From contig NC_079209.1 of NCBI RefSeq assembly GCF_026745355.1, positions 50,231,596 through 50,295,595 on the forward strand: a stretch of DNA of 64,000 bases. Direction: 5' to 3'. Positions 47,522 through 59,669 of this stretch are shown here, one piece after another; within the stretch, counting starts at the first letter, position 1, and each line of letters starts with the position of its first letter. The DNA is from Beta vulgaris subsp. vulgaris. Taxonomy: Eukaryota > Streptophyta > Magnoliopsida > Caryophyllales > Amaranthaceae. The notes under the pieces were generated by a model. It did no database searches, had not been told where the DNA came from, and worked only from the letters and a program-made list of their open reading frames with translations. The position numbers and the translations under genes are program-made.

Positions 47522-50500
47522 TTACAAATTCTCAAGCCATGTTTTCTCACTACTCCTAACCTTCTTACGAAGAGTTTGTAAGACCATATGTTTAGTAGTA
47601 TGTTTAATGTCTTTAACTGTATTACCTATAGTATTAACAATATGTTCCCAATAATCTAAGTTCATGTTTCTCCAAATCATATACACAGTATTAGCAATAG
47701 CAGCAAATGCAAGCTGACTTTTAAAACTAGTCCCATTGTATCTGTCTTTCACCCATCTACAAAGCTGATGCAGCAGGTTCCTGCGACCCCACCTTATTCC
47801 CAGCCATTCAAGGACCATTTGAATACATTGACTGTTGAAAACACATTCAAAAAAGAGGTGATTAATATCCTCAACATGTAGATGGCATGTGGGGTACACA
47901 TGTTGTCAGTGCTCACTCCAAACTAAAACAATCTATCTTTTGTCTTCAGTATTTTATGGATGGCTAGCCAGAGAATAAATCTATGTTTGGGGAGAGAGTA
48001 TCTATTCCAAACATATCTACACCATTGCACCTGTCCAAGATTGCTCTGTGCACCAAGGCTACTATATTGCTGCTTAATACTAAAGGTATTATTGTGTAAC
48101 CACTGGTCACTAAGTAGAGTGAGACTCACAGTTTGTTTAGCTTTACATATATATTTCCAAGCCCAGCTGGCACTGCTAGGGGTCATATAAGAGCTCCAAT
48201 TATCACCCTTGGTATAAATGCAGTTCACCCATTTCACCCAAAGGTTCTCCTTTCCTTGAGAAATATGCCAAGCCAGCTTGTTGATTGCAGCAATGTTCCA
48301 TGTTTCAATATCTCTAAACCTAAGCCCACCAACCTTCTTACTTTTACACACATCCTGCCAAGCAATGGCACCATCTTTGATGTTATTATAAGTTCCAGTC
48401 CACAAGAAACACCTATACACATAATTAACTTCTTGCGTAACAGATTTAGGGAGCACAAATATCTGACCCCAGTATACATGGATACTCATTAAAACACTAT
48501 TAATTAGTTGACACCTAGCAACAAATGAAAGATGGCTTGAGCTCCAAACTTTTATTCTATGAACCATTCTTTCAATAAGAGCATGACAGTCTGTAGCTTT
48601 AAGCTTCATTGTGGAGATGGGAACACCCAAGTACTTAAAACGCAAAGCCTCTTTGGTGAACCCACTCACATCAGTAACTCTCTGAATTTCTTGTTCATTC
48701 ATACCAGCAAAATACATCTCAGATTTGTTCTTGTTCACCTCAAGTCCAGAGACATTAGAGAACATCTACATACCTTGCAACATGGTATAGATTGACCTGA
48801 AATCACCATTGCAGGACAACAGTAGGTGATCTGCAAAACATAGGTACACTAGCTTTAGCTCCTTACACCTAGCATGATATTTGAATCCTTCTTGCTCACT
48901 TACAAAGCATAGGATCTTGTCAAGATAATCCATGCATAGGGCAAATAAAAGATACATTGGGTCCCCTTGCCTCAAGCCTTTATAGCCCCCAAAGAAACCA
49001 CATGGGACACCATTAAGCATAATAGAAAACCTGGGAGTCTTGACACACACCATGATCCTCTCCATAATCCAGCTCGGAGCTCCAATTCCCTCTAGCATTT
49101 GCTGAACAAAGTCCCAATTTATAGTGTCATAAGCTTCCTTGAGGTCCAATTTCAACAAGTAACTATCTCTAGTAGCCTTCCTCTTGTACATCTTTACCAG
49201 ATCTTGACAAATCATGACATTGCTGAGAATGCTCCTGCCCACAACAAAAGCTCCTTAACTGGGGGAAATCACATTAGGGAGAATTTTCTTCAATCTCTCA
49301 CTAAGAAGCTTGGTAATACATTCATATAGGACAGAGCTGCAGTCTATAGGTCTGAAATCCACCACACTTTCAGGGCACTTTACCTTGGGCACCAATGCTA
49401 AAGTGGTTACATTGATCACCTTTAGTAACTTATCAGTCTTGAAAAAATCCAGTATAGCATCAGCCACATCATTACCTACCACCTCCCAACAATGCTTTAA
49501 AAACTTACTATGGAACCCATCAGCTCCAGGAGCTTTACCATCAGAGATGCTAAACATGATTCTCCTCACATCCTCCCTAGTGAACTCAATATTCAACACC
49601 TGCAAGTGCTCTTCATTCGGCCTATTTCCCCTATTCATGATAGCATGCATGACTGTTTTCTTCTGCTCCTTACAAGCAAACAAAGCCTGGTAGTACTCAA
49701 TGAATGCCTCCTGGACTTTATCCTGCTCATTCACCCATATCCCATCATATTGTGAATAGCATGAATTTTATTCTGATATCTCCTAGCTTTCAGGGCTTGG
49801 TAAAAAGAGTTGGGTGTTTTCATCACCACATTTAAGCCAAGCTAGCTTAGTCTTCTGTTGCAAGAGTGAGTGTTGATTTTGCAAAGCAGTTTTCAGTCTG
49901 GTTTGGGCTTCTTTCTCACAAATTGCATCATTAGGGCTCTTGTGCATCAAGAGTTGAGCATTAGTGAGCTCCTGATTTGCTTTAACAACAGCAGCCTCAA
50001 CATCACCAAACCCATTTCTGCTCAGCATCTTCAAAGCTTGCTTCACTAGCTTCAGTTTCTCACAAACCCTGTACATAAGACACTCAACCACCTGTTGATT
50101 CCAGGCCTCCCTAATAGTAGCCACCATAGAGCTGTGATTGCACCATATGTTATGGAATCTAAAGTGTTTTTTCTACCCAATATCAGGGTAAACACACAAA
50201 AGACCAGTGGAGTGATCATAATTGCCTTCTGGAAGGAATGTAACCTCAGCCAGCCTACCTATCCTTCCACCCAGCATTTGCCAACACCCTGTTAATTCTA
50301 GAGAAGACTCTTCTCTCCCCCTCCTACTTGTTATTCCATGTAAAGTATCTCCCAAAAGCTTTAACATCCTCAAGATGGCACTTGTCAATACAATCCAGCA
50401 TATCAACAATTTCAGAATATCTCACTGCCCCACCAATCCTATCAGTCAAGCTACTCAATGCATTAAAATCTCCCATTAAGACCCAAGGCTAGTCTCCCCC

Positions 50501-50895
50501 ATTTGCAATGTGTTTTAGACCCCTCCATAACTCCAGTCTACTCAGCTGGTCATTGAAACCATACACAAAGCTACACAAGAAAGCCACATCATTTCTAGGG
50601 GTTATACAATAGTGAATAAATTAGCTTGTGACAATGATAATATCAACAGTAAAAGAAGCAGGGCACCAACCCATGAGAATCCTACCATTTCCATGACAAC
50701 TGTTATTATGAGTAAAACACCACCATGGACACAAATTTAAGTATACACTACCTAGGTTTGGGCTTTTCACCCTATTGTCTAAGAGGCTAAACAAGTAAAC
50801 AACTTAACATTATGAGAATTGAGAAAGGACCTCACCTCATTCTGTTTTACTCGAGTGTTTAGACCTCTCACATTCCAGGTCAATATGTTATCCAT
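47522..50895 (-). pseudogene. LINE ORF2 (endonuclease, RT, zf-RVT), broken
   Basis: The start at 50895 gives MDNILTWNVRGLNT. GDFNAL lies near 50465. A coiled, Gln/Lys-rich stretch (50127-49783) leads to the RT: GKAPGADGFHSKFLKHCW (about 49530), DFRPIDCSSVLYE (about 49360), LDLKEAYDTINWDF (about 49145), LRQGDPMYLLF (about 48965) and FADHLLLS (about 48830). The second catalytic Asp of FADD is His here. The thumb/connection region (48765-47923) is a long open frame. A zf-RVT motif C-YPT-C...H-LFFE-C lies at about 47845-47905. Frame breaks occur near 50800, 49750, 49250 and 48770. The endonuclease and RT would nick the target and copy the LINE RNA. Confidence 0.9.
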
Positions 50896-51117
50896 TAGGA
50901 GAAGGGAATGCCACCCCCTGCCCCCCCTTTGCTGCTTTGTTCACCAACCTTCAGCGCTATGTCCCTTGTGCCAGTCTATCCCTCCATGATACTTGAGTCT
51001 CCCAAGTTGCCATAGTCTTCACTATGAAGGGTAATAAATGAGTTGTGAACAAGAATAATTGGCTCCTAAACTATCTTGTATAAACTTTTTTTCCCCCAAC
51101 AATCTTGTATAAACAGT

Positions 51118-51898
51118 CTAGCCCAGCAATCTTGTATAAAAAATTTTCCCCCAGTACTTAAAAGGAAGACCAGGGAGTCTTATCCAAATAGGCACATTGT
51201 TCAATTCAGTCTTATCAATATTCATATCAGGATCCCATAGTTTCACTATTAGAGGTTTCTGATAAAAAAAAAAGAAATCCCTCAGTTGCAACCTGCAAGC
51301 AAGTCTCAACAATTGTAAATCTTACTATAAACACCCCCTTCCCAATGAATGCTACTTTCTCAATCCCTAATTTCCACCAAATCCTCCTAAAAAAACCCTC
51401 CATTATTGTGAGAGGTGGATTAGCTCTCAGAACATAACAGACAACAACTAATGACCAATATTCTATTTCTTCTTGAATATCCTCAGACTCAATCGTAACA
51501 GTAGGAGTATTAGGATTCACCTGAGGACTCTCCTGTTTTTCCACATTCCCTATTTGCTCAGTATCAGCATCCATTCGATCAGCCCACGACAATCGTCTGT
51601 GTTCACTACCCTGCTTTGTCACACTATCGAGAACCCCCAACCACTCAGAAAGCGTCGCTTTCTTCATCGAATGATGTAGTTGCTCTTCCACATTTGCTAA
51701 TGGAATTACCACTGTTATCTCCTCCATACGAATGTCCTCTGACCTTTCTTTCTCCAGAATTGGACTTGGAATGCGCAATTTTGAGACACCAGTAACTTCA
51801 TTAACAGACTTCGTCTTTTTCACCGGCAATGACGACGAGCCGATCGCTTTCCCCTTTCCCTTTTGAGCACTCTTCTCCGCTCCACGGCCTCTAGCCAT
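51118..51898 (-). pseudogene. LINE ORF1, DUF4283-like, short
   Basis: The start at 51898 gives MARGRGAEKSAQKGKGKAIG, a basic N-terminus common in plant LINE ORF1. ADRMDADTEQ and FIGKGVFIVRF follow, then after a frameshift (near 51240) KLWDPDMN and VPIWIRLPGLPFKYW, the DUF4283 signature. The protein stops near 51118, and ORF2 begins only ~220 bases later, so the usual zinc-knuckle C-terminus is absent, probably deleted. Confidence 0.85.
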
Positions 51899-52003
51899 GG
51901 CGTTAGCGTAAGATAGGCAGATTCGCCTTATCGTGCGCTGAGAGAGAACGAAAAAAAACGTGCGTCATACTTTTCGATTTTTAGAGAATTTATATGTTTA
52001 AAT

Positions 52004-52297
52004 ATTATCTTCGCATTTCATGTTCTTGATTTTTAATTGTGTTTTAGAAGAAGCTTTTAAAAAACCAAGTAGTAAGGGATATGGATGGTCATTGGAGTCA
52101 CTTAGGTAGGTTTTGTGAGGCAAAAAGTAAAGTGGGAAGGACAAGAAAATACACCCCAAAAAGGAAAGTAAGAGGAATCAAAAGAACATATGTAGTTTTA
52201 AGTTTATTTTTTTTTTTTACTTTCATCTGTGCTTAACATTTATAATAAATAAAGATTCCAATTGGAAGTATAATAATAAAAAAAGATTGATATATAT
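52004..52297. other. Unassigned stretch
   Basis: AT-rich sequence with nothing recognisable between the LINE and the next SINE. Confidence 0.6.
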
Positions 52298-52308
52298 ATG
52301 CAATAAAA

Positions 52309-52515
52309 GTCACCAAGGATTTTTGGGTCCAATGGTATGGCTTCCTATCTCCACATGGGAGACCAAGGTTCAAATATTGGTGGAAGCAAAATTTCAATAT
52401 TGTTGGGGGGAAGGGGGATTTTGGAGCTTGTTGGGCCTCTTGTAAGTGACCCTGTGTGAGGACAGCCTAGAGAAATTTTTTCTTACCACGAGTATTCGAA
52501 AGGGGGCCCAAAAAA
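52309..52515 (+). mobile_element. tRNA-derived SINE
   Basis: The target duplication ATGCAATAAAA lies at 52298-52308 and 52516-52526, after an A-run. GGGTCCAATGGTATGGC (A-box-like) and AAGGTTCAAATATTGG (B-box-like) stand about 30 bases apart. A G-rich GTTGGGGGGAAGGGGG block follows. It is 207 bp. Confidence 0.8.
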
Positions 52516-52821
52516 ATGCAATAAAAATCTTTTAAATTTCTAAAATACGACATCAAATTTAAAACTTTTTAATGATTAATTATTTCTTTCAATTAGTAAC
52601 GTAAATTATAGATGTGAAATTTTGTATTGCGATGAGTTGATCAATATTAAATCATAACCTATATTGTAATTAATTTTTCGTGATATGTAAGTTATCAAAC
52701 TTCAAATAAAATAGTTAATATCATCACTCAAATAATTAAGATATTTAGAGTGGTACACACTTAAGATTTGAACTTTATAAACCGTGCATCACACCAGTAC
52801 TATACTAGTTATCATAAACTA

Positions 52822-53173
52822 CCAGTATTTAGGCCCAGACGATGCCTCGCGGTTTCTTTGTGTTACAATTTAGTAATAGTTAAATAAGTTATGTCATACC
52901 CATTTAAAAAGTCATCTCATTCATTATATGTATTTCAATAGTTTTCCATTCATATGTCATCATTTATTTTGATTAAATAAGCAATAATAGTATGGTGGAG
53001 TGATGGTTGGATATCTTTCTTTCATACTTGAGATTGTGGGTTTGAATCTTCATGTTAACAATGCTTCTTTTTATATATATGAGAAAGACATGGATAAAAT
53101 GTTATTTAATGAGTGATGGTGCCATGTGGCACATATACGTTCTTAGGAACGCTTTTTAGTATATTAGTATAGA
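52822..53173 (-). mobile_element. Helitron of the TCTATACTAATAT family
   Basis: On the minus strand it opens TCTATACTAATATACTAAAAA then GCGTTCCTAAGAACG and GTGCCACATGGCAC. It ends with a GC-rich imperfect stem (GCGAGGCATCGTCTGGGCC) and TAAATACTGG, a one-base change from the common AATACTAG. The flanks are T and A as expected. Inside, on the plus strand, GGTGGAGTGATGGTTGG and GGGTTTGAATC look like pol III A and B boxes. It is 352 bp. Confidence 0.7.
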
Positions 53174-53250
53174 TTTTTGAAAGATGATGGTGACACGTGG
53201 CACATATACATTCTTAGTAATGCTTTTTAGTATATTAGTATAAATTTTTA
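53174..53250 (-). repeat. Duplicated Helitron 5' end
   Basis: A second copy of the preceding element's first ~70 bases (GATGGTGACACGTGGCACATATAC to TTTTTAGTATATTAGTATA) lies directly upstream of it, with one base changed at the TC start. Confidence 0.8.
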
Positions 53251-53310
53251 AAAGATGATGATGACATCCATTCCTTAAAATATATTCTCGTGTTATAATA
53301 TCATCAAGTA

Positions 53311-53523
53311 GAGGGAGAGGTGGTAGTTTAGTGGAGTACCACTCCGAATTTTAGGGCATTGACTAGACTCTAGGGTTCGAGTCTTTATCCCAACGATATG
53401 TTGGGGTATTTAATTCTAAATTGTTTAACCTTGTACTCAGCCTCTAAGTTGGTATGCTCTGTATACTAATAGCCTAACATGAATTGGTTTTCGAACCAAT
53501 TTTTTTTTCTAATTAAAAAAAAT
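53311..53523 (+). mobile_element. tRNA-derived SINE
   Basis: The target duplication ATATCATCAAGTA lies at 53298-53310 and 53524-53536. GGTGGTAGTTTAGTGGAGTA (A box) and AGGGTTCGAGTCTTTATCCC (B box) are clear. The element ends CTAATTAAAAAAAA. It is 213 bp, a third SINE family in this window. Confidence 0.88.
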
Positions 53524-53536
53524 ATATCATCAAGTA

Positions 53537-54689
53537 ATTATAACAAATGACAGAACAAGAAGGGCAATCAGTCAACTTCTAGTAGCCATAGCTTTGTAGC
53601 TTTTCTTCAAAAACAATTTTGAATTAAGGAATGGAAAAGAAAAACTAGCCACAATTTTCCATATATGCAGAGCTCACTCCACAACATTTGCTTAATTGGT
53701 TTTGCAACGTGCATCCTTGAGACTTGACTTGTCTCTTGGTACGGAATACGGACTCTTTGCTCCATTATCTCCACCAATTTTATAATTATTATTGGATTCA
53801 ATTATAATTGGTGGTTAAGGGTTCCTTTTCCAAGAAATAATTTGCCATCCTATATGCCAAATACTTTTGGTACACACATAACGTAAGACATATAGTAGTA
53901 CACCCAAGACCCAACTTTCCCGTCATATAATGAATGAGCAAATATAGGCATGTCCAACTTTATCTTTTAGAGCAAAATAAAATAAAAACTTTCATATATC
54001 TTTTAATCACCAAATCCTTCTTATATTTCGTCTTGTGAGGTATCTAGTTGAAGTGTGTGATAAATTTTTTGTATAAAACCTTTCAAAAAGGAAAAAAAAT
54101 GTTAGGGTTTGGAGAGCATCAACTAGATTTCAAGCATAAGCCACCAAACATAATAAGTATAATCAGCTGGATTTTTGGAAAGCATTAGTACGCAAAAAGT
54201 TGTATAGATTTGCTAAGTTGTAATAGATCGTAAGATTAATGATAGTCCTGTAGTAGCCCGTAATTATCATAAATTGAGCGTAGCTAGTTTAAGAAGGATA
54301 CTCTCATGAAGATGCTTCTCCAGCCAAATATATTTTTTAAGATTTTTTTAATATTAACAATGAAGGAGGTGGTAAAATGGTTCTTACCAAAACAAATAAA
54401 ATAATTGTAAATTAGTTAAGATATTGATGATCGATTTACCAGCAATGAAAAATTATCCATTAAAGTACGTATTTGATTTGAGACAGAGCTGCATTCTTAT
54501 AGGCCTGAAATATGAGATGAATTTTCTTCACCAACAAATAGTACCATTTTTTTACCAAGAAGAGAAAAAAATAGGCCAACCCCTCATCGTGGGGGGGCAA
54601 CCCAAAACGTCCTTACTGACGAAAAGCGAGAAATCAATATCATAAGAGGGAAAGAAAATAGTGGGAGAATCATAAAAGTGACGACGAGA
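53537..54689. other. Unassigned AT-rich stretch
   Basis: Short open frames only, none recognisable. No repeat ends or RNA genes were found. Confidence 0.55.
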
Positions 54690-55290
54690 GCAGCCATGCA
54701 GTCCGCAACCTTATTAACATCACGCCCAATTGTCTAATGATAGAGTCCCCAAAAGCAACGAGATCCCGACCTGCAATTAAACAAGAGAGTCAATACGCCA
54801 GGGTACCTTACCTTTTTTGGATAAAGCCTAAACCACTTAACTATTATCCCCCTCAACAAATTTTAGGAAAATTGAGACTCAGAGCATTACACTTAACAGC
54901 TTCTCGAGCCGCCCACGCATCGATCTGCAAAATCGAAAGCTCAACACTAACTGAGTGGTAACCAGCACAAATTACTTCCCCTAGATGATTTCTAATGACA
55001 AAATCAATAGCCGCTCTACCATCATTTTTCTTAGACCCATCAAAATTGGCTATTATAAACTGAGGAGGGGGAACCCAAGAGGATTTTTTCGAGGGGACAA
55101 AAATTGAAGCACCACTTAAGGAAAGGCACGAAGGAAGGAGAAGCTTTCTCTTAACTTCCTAAGAACCATTCCAAACAGAACTACAACTTATTAATACTCC
55201 TGGCTGTAACAAAAGCAGAGTTACGGATATACTTGTTGATTCCTAGTAAACCAAATGAACCACCAGAAGATAGTTATCAAAGTCATATCC
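54690..55290 (-). pseudogene. LINE remnant: RNase H-like C-terminal domain
   Basis: Reading leftward, FWWFIWFTRNQ (about 55270) is followed by PPPQFIIANFDGSKKNDGR (about 55065), then FVIRN, a Glu in DAWAAREAVK and EGD. These are the linker and RNase H motifs of the LINE family at 13.7 and 35.5 kb. The frame is interrupted several times. The RT part is not visible, so this is a 3' fragment or a remnant of a larger LINE. Confidence 0.75.
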
Positions 55291-55766
55291 TCCATTCCAA
55301 TCACATTCTTAACCTTGAGAATGAAGTTCAAGAAGAAACCTTAGAAGCTTAGGAAGGGAGGACATGTAAAGCAACCATAGAACAGAGATTCAACATAATC
55401 TTAAAACCAATTGACAAGAATAGAAGGAGTAACTTCTTTAACTTATAAGATAGTTATTAACCTTTCTCTTCTCCAATGTGAGACGACTCACATGAGATTC
55501 AACGTAATCGAATCAATTTTTTTTAAAACTACATGTGCATGTTATCTGAAACACAACAAAACTAGAAAATACTTACTATAAGCATCAAGTGAACCAGTAC
55601 TAAGTGCTGAAAGGTTCACTAGCTATTACTCCATATTTTGTCCTTAATTTTTAGGCATTTCAAACAAGAAGTTCTAAGATACCACATCCGTTTCAATAGG
55701 TTCTTCTTATTTTTTTAAGTTTGTCAATCACATTTTATATATCATTAATATTTTTATTTATATATT

Positions 55767-57310
55767 TGTTGTATAATATGAGCACTATAAGAGGGGGGGT
55801 GAATTATAGTGAGAGAATAAGCTATACTTTTTGCGAAATTAAAAGTAAACTTGGAAACAAACAATGGGAACACGAGAGATTTAGCGAGGAAAAACTTCCT
55901 AGGCCTAGTAGGAAAAAACAACCTCGACCACAAGGGATTTTAAAACAACTTTCCACTATAATAGGCCAAAACAACTCTGAAACTATTACTTTTCTCTCGA
56001 TTCTCAACTTAAGTCACTCAACTCAAGTTCCCAACGACAGTTCCCACAACTGACGTTCCTCTCAAACTTCACTAGAAGTTCCTTTCTCTTTCTCTTTCTC
56101 TTGCTTCACTCAAAGCTTCTCACACTTACAAGAGTTCACTCAAACCCTTTTCTCAAAAATACACTTTGTAAAACAATGGAAGATTAATAAACTCGATTAA
56201 TGTAAGTATGAATTCTCTTAAGGAAAAGGCACTGACTCTTTTAGACAACTAAGACAATATTAGCTAAGTCAGACACAAATTGTTCAAAGGATTTAGGCGC
56301 CTATTTATAGACAATTAAGACAAGACATGTTCTCCACTAATTAAACCATTATCACATGATCTCCGTGATTTTAATTAATTAATCAAATAAATTAAATATT
56401 CCATGTCAAGTAAATAACCCACTAACCCACTACTTCACTTCATAAGAGAAGCAGTAACATATTACGTGGTTCCACAAAACTTGAGGAATAATTAAACTCA
56501 TTTAATTAAATTAAATACTTGGAGGATAATTAACTAAGCTACTAAATCCACTAACTACAAAAACGTGTAGCAGTATCTTTTTAGGCGTGTAGTCCGATTT
56601 TTAGGAAATAAAATTAATTATTTACTTTAGCTAGTTTTTAGGAAAAATATCTTTTTAAAATATCTTTAATAAAATCGACAAACAGTTTTATATCTTAAAA
56701 CCGAAATCTTTAAAAATCGGAAAGATATTATATTTTGAAAACAAAATCTTTTAAATAAAATAAAAAAGATAAAAGATAAAAAGATAAGATTTTAAAATCG
56801 GTTATATAAAATCAGAAAATCTTTTTAAAATCTTTTTCCTAACAAACTTAAACTAAATTCATAAAATAGTGGATCTTAGTTAAAACAACCTAAAAACTCT
56901 AACTAACATATTGGGCGCATACATTGAGGTAGGCGCACAATTTTAGAGACTCTTATGTGTTCCTAAACCAATTTTAAGTCTTGTTCCTTAACCTTGTTCT
57001 TATAGTGCCAGGTTTGTTCCTTTCATGGGAACAGAACCAAGTTCCTTTGAGAATTCACCACGAACTTAATTGAGCTTTTATTCAACCTTAACATGAAAAT
57101 AATAAATACACCGTAATGTATTCTAATCTTCATTCCATGCTTGATTCTTCATCACTCGAACATCTTTACTTCGATCTTGATTAATTCTCCGTTTTAATCT
57201 TCAATCAAGTATTCTCTTAGCTCGAGCATGAATTACCTTGCAACAACATAAATAAAATATACTATTTCTTTTGTGGTTATCAGGTCATCTTCAAAACTCA
57301 AGGTTCAACA
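55767..57310 (-). mobile_element. Solo LTR related to the gag-only element
   Basis: The target duplication ATATT lies at 55762-55766 and 57311-57315, with ends TGTTG...CAACA. It shares GCACTATAAGAG-G7-TGAATTATAG, AGGAAAAACTTCCTAGGCC and AGTTCCCAACGACAGTTCCC with the LTRs at 19181 and 23699. It is about 340 bp shorter and clearly more diverged. A single LTR with an intact duplication is the product of LTR-LTR recombination. Strand follows the related element. Confidence 0.92.
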
Positions 57311-57315
57311 ATATT

Positions 57316-57666
57316 AGTAAAAATTATAAAAGCTTTCGATATTCTTAATGTAATCATTCAAACGAATCAAAGAACACCCAACATGACTATGTTTTTTCTT
57401 ATATATAGTGCAAAGATTCCAAATTTAACATGAACAAAAATAAACAGATGGATAAGGCATTTGACAATATCAAAACAATATTAAATGCAACTTTATATAA
57501 GAAAATATATAGACAATATAATAGGTGAATCCATGAATATATGTTATCAATATTTTTTAATTGACAATAATTCTCAAAGTGATAAAAATTTTACTAAAAT
57601 TAACTTAATATATGTAAAAGATGATCAACAAGACTTGTATTTCCAACTTAGGGAGTAATAAGTTAA
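57316..57666. other. Unassigned stretch
   Basis: Nothing recognisable. Confidence 0.55.
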
Positions 57667-59489
57667 GGGTTTTCTCACCAAATACCCCGACAAATTAAAA
57701 AATTCACCATATACCCTCAATGTTTCAAAAATTCACCATATACCCTTGAGTTTTTGAAAACGTGCACCAGATGCCCTTTTTCTAACTTTCGTTAACTCAT
57801 CGTTAGCTTTATTTACCATTTTGTCATTATTAACTCTAAACCCTAATTCTAATTAAACCCTAACCCTAATCTGGCTCTAACCTTAATCCTAATCTAACCC
57901 TTAACCTACTATCCCCTCCCCTTGACCCCACCCAGACCTCCACCCCCCCTCCCCCCTCCACCTCAGGCCACTTATACCCATCCCCTCCACCACCGCCACA
58001 TCACCCCTTGATTTTGCCAGAATCGCAATCTCTTTCTCCTCTATTTTTCTCAGCTCGTCCTACCGCACCACAACACGCTTACCCCCTCCCCCTCCCTCCA
58101 CACCCCACCCTTCCCTCTGCTAGCCCAGGCCACCATCTCCAACACTAAAATCTCCATTTTAGCAGGTCGCCATTAATGTCCAAAAACCCAGTCCTATGTT
58201 TCACATCTCTCTCCCCCCTCTGTTTTTCCCAGCTCGTCCCACCACACCACTACAGTACCACCCCCTCCCTCCACCGCAGCCCCCACCCCTCCCCCTGATA
58301 GCCCAAACCACAATCTCCACCAATTAAACCACCATTTGCCATTTTCGCGGGTTAATGTCCAAAATTGAGCCTTGAAATCGACCCAAATCTGACGAAATCA
58401 TCCGAGGGAGGGAAGAGGAAGACGATTCGAGGGTGGGCGAGGGTTGGGATGCGACCTGCGCGGGTGGGGGATTGGGAGGGTGGGGGAGACCGGTGTGTGG
58501 CTGCGCTGGGGTGGAGGGGAGGGGGAGAGGGAAGGGTGGAGGGCCGGGCTGGGGTGAGGTAGTGATGGCCACTGGTGCGGGCTGGGCGGGCCGGACCGGA
58601 CCGTGGGCCGTAGCGGGCTGGGCTGAGATTTCACGGCCCACGACCGGACCGTGAAATTCATGGGTTGGGTGGGCTGGTCCGTGGGCTGAAAAATCTTAGC
58701 CCACACCGGTTTGTTACCGGTTTTCACGGTTCGGGAAGCGGTTCTGGCGGTTAGTGGGTCTAGTGGGTTGGACCGGGCCCGCGGGCCGGCGTGAGATTTT
58801 GTTTTCAAAATTATTTAATCATTGAAATTATTCATTATTGTTCTATAAAATCTTTAAAATGAATAAAAATATATACAATTATTAAAATAGATGAATAATT
58901 TCATTATTTTGAATTTTGATTGAATTATAATATATGCAATTTGATTAAAATATATACAATTTGATTAAAATATACACAATTTAGTGCAATAATAACTTGG
59001 ACTGGGCTGGACCGGTTTCGTGGTCCGGGCCGGACGGTTTTAGTAGCGGGCTTTAGTGGGCTGGGCTCAAGAAATATGGCCCACGACCCACGCACCAATT
59101 TCACGGTTCGAGCTAGGCTGGACCGGGCTTTTTGCGAGCCCAGCCCACACGACCCACGAGGTGGGCTGGGTTGGATGGGCTGGATTGGCCCGCACTGTTG
59201 GCCATCTATAGGGTGAGGGGAGGGGGTGGGGGCTGGCAGTGGGTTAGGGTTAGGATAGGGTAAGGGTTTAGGTTTAGATTTAGGATTAAAGTTAGATTAG
59301 GATTAGAGTTTGATTAGAATTAGAGTTTAGGATTAATAATGGCAAAATGGTAAATAAAGCTAACAAAGAGTTAACGGAAGTTAGAAAAAGTGCAACTGGT
59401 GCACATTTTCGAAAATTAAAGGGTATATGGTGAGTTTTTGAAACATTAAGGATATATGCTGAATTTTTTAATTTGTCGAGAAAATACCC
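57667..59489. mobile_element. TIR element with ~200-bp inverted ends and telomere-like repeats
   Basis: The left end (GACAAATTAAAAAATTCACC, CACCATATACCC, GCTTTATTTACCATTTTG) and the reverse complement of the right end (59489 leftward) match over about 200 bases. AACCCTAA-type repeats follow the left end (57836-57905) and GGGTTAGGG-type precede the right end (59240-59340). The centre is C/T-rich (57910-58330) and holds a nested hAT element. No transposase is seen. Mutator-like is the best guess from the long TIRs; a 9-bp duplication could not be established. Confidence 0.65.
58560..59210. mobile_element. hAT MITE, GC-rich arms
   Basis: The 8-bp target duplication GGGTGAGG lies at 58552-58559 and 59211-59218. 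Ends TAGTGATGGCCA and TGGCCATCTATA are inverted. The arms are rich in GGGCTGGG/CCCGGACCGG motifs, around an AT-rich centre with three ATATACAATTTGATTAAA-type repeats (58920-58980). It is 651 bp with no transposase. GC-driven open frames here (Pro-rich on the minus strand, Gly-rich on the plus) are not genes. Confidence 0.92.
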
Positions 59490-59669
59490 ATAAATTGATA
59501 TGCCTTCCCTTTAAAACAAAAGTTGATATGCCTTTATTAATGTTTCTGATTTTGCTGATAACATGAGTTAATGATCCTTATGTATGACTAAATATCAGCA
59601 TTGATTAATATGGTACTTAGCATAATTGAGGAGAATCCATCCTATCACATCCCGCTGTGGTACACAGTA

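Larger units (their letters stand above)
47419..51990 (-). mobile_element. Complete L1-type LINE of a second lineage
   Basis: A 13-bp target duplication TATATGTTTAAAT lies at 47406-47418 and 51991-52003. The A-tail appears as the T-run at 47418-47428. At 4.57 kb it includes a short leader, ORF1 (51898 down) and ORF2 (50895 down). It differs from the family at 13.7 and 35.5 kb: it has no RNase H domain after the zinc-binding motif, and no CCHC knuckle is readable in ORF1. Both frames are broken. Confidence 0.92.

Noticed and set aside
58324..58808. Pro-rich minus-strand and Gly-rich plus-strand frames
   Set aside because: GC-rich repeat arms of the hAT MITE and its surroundings; open on several frames by composition.
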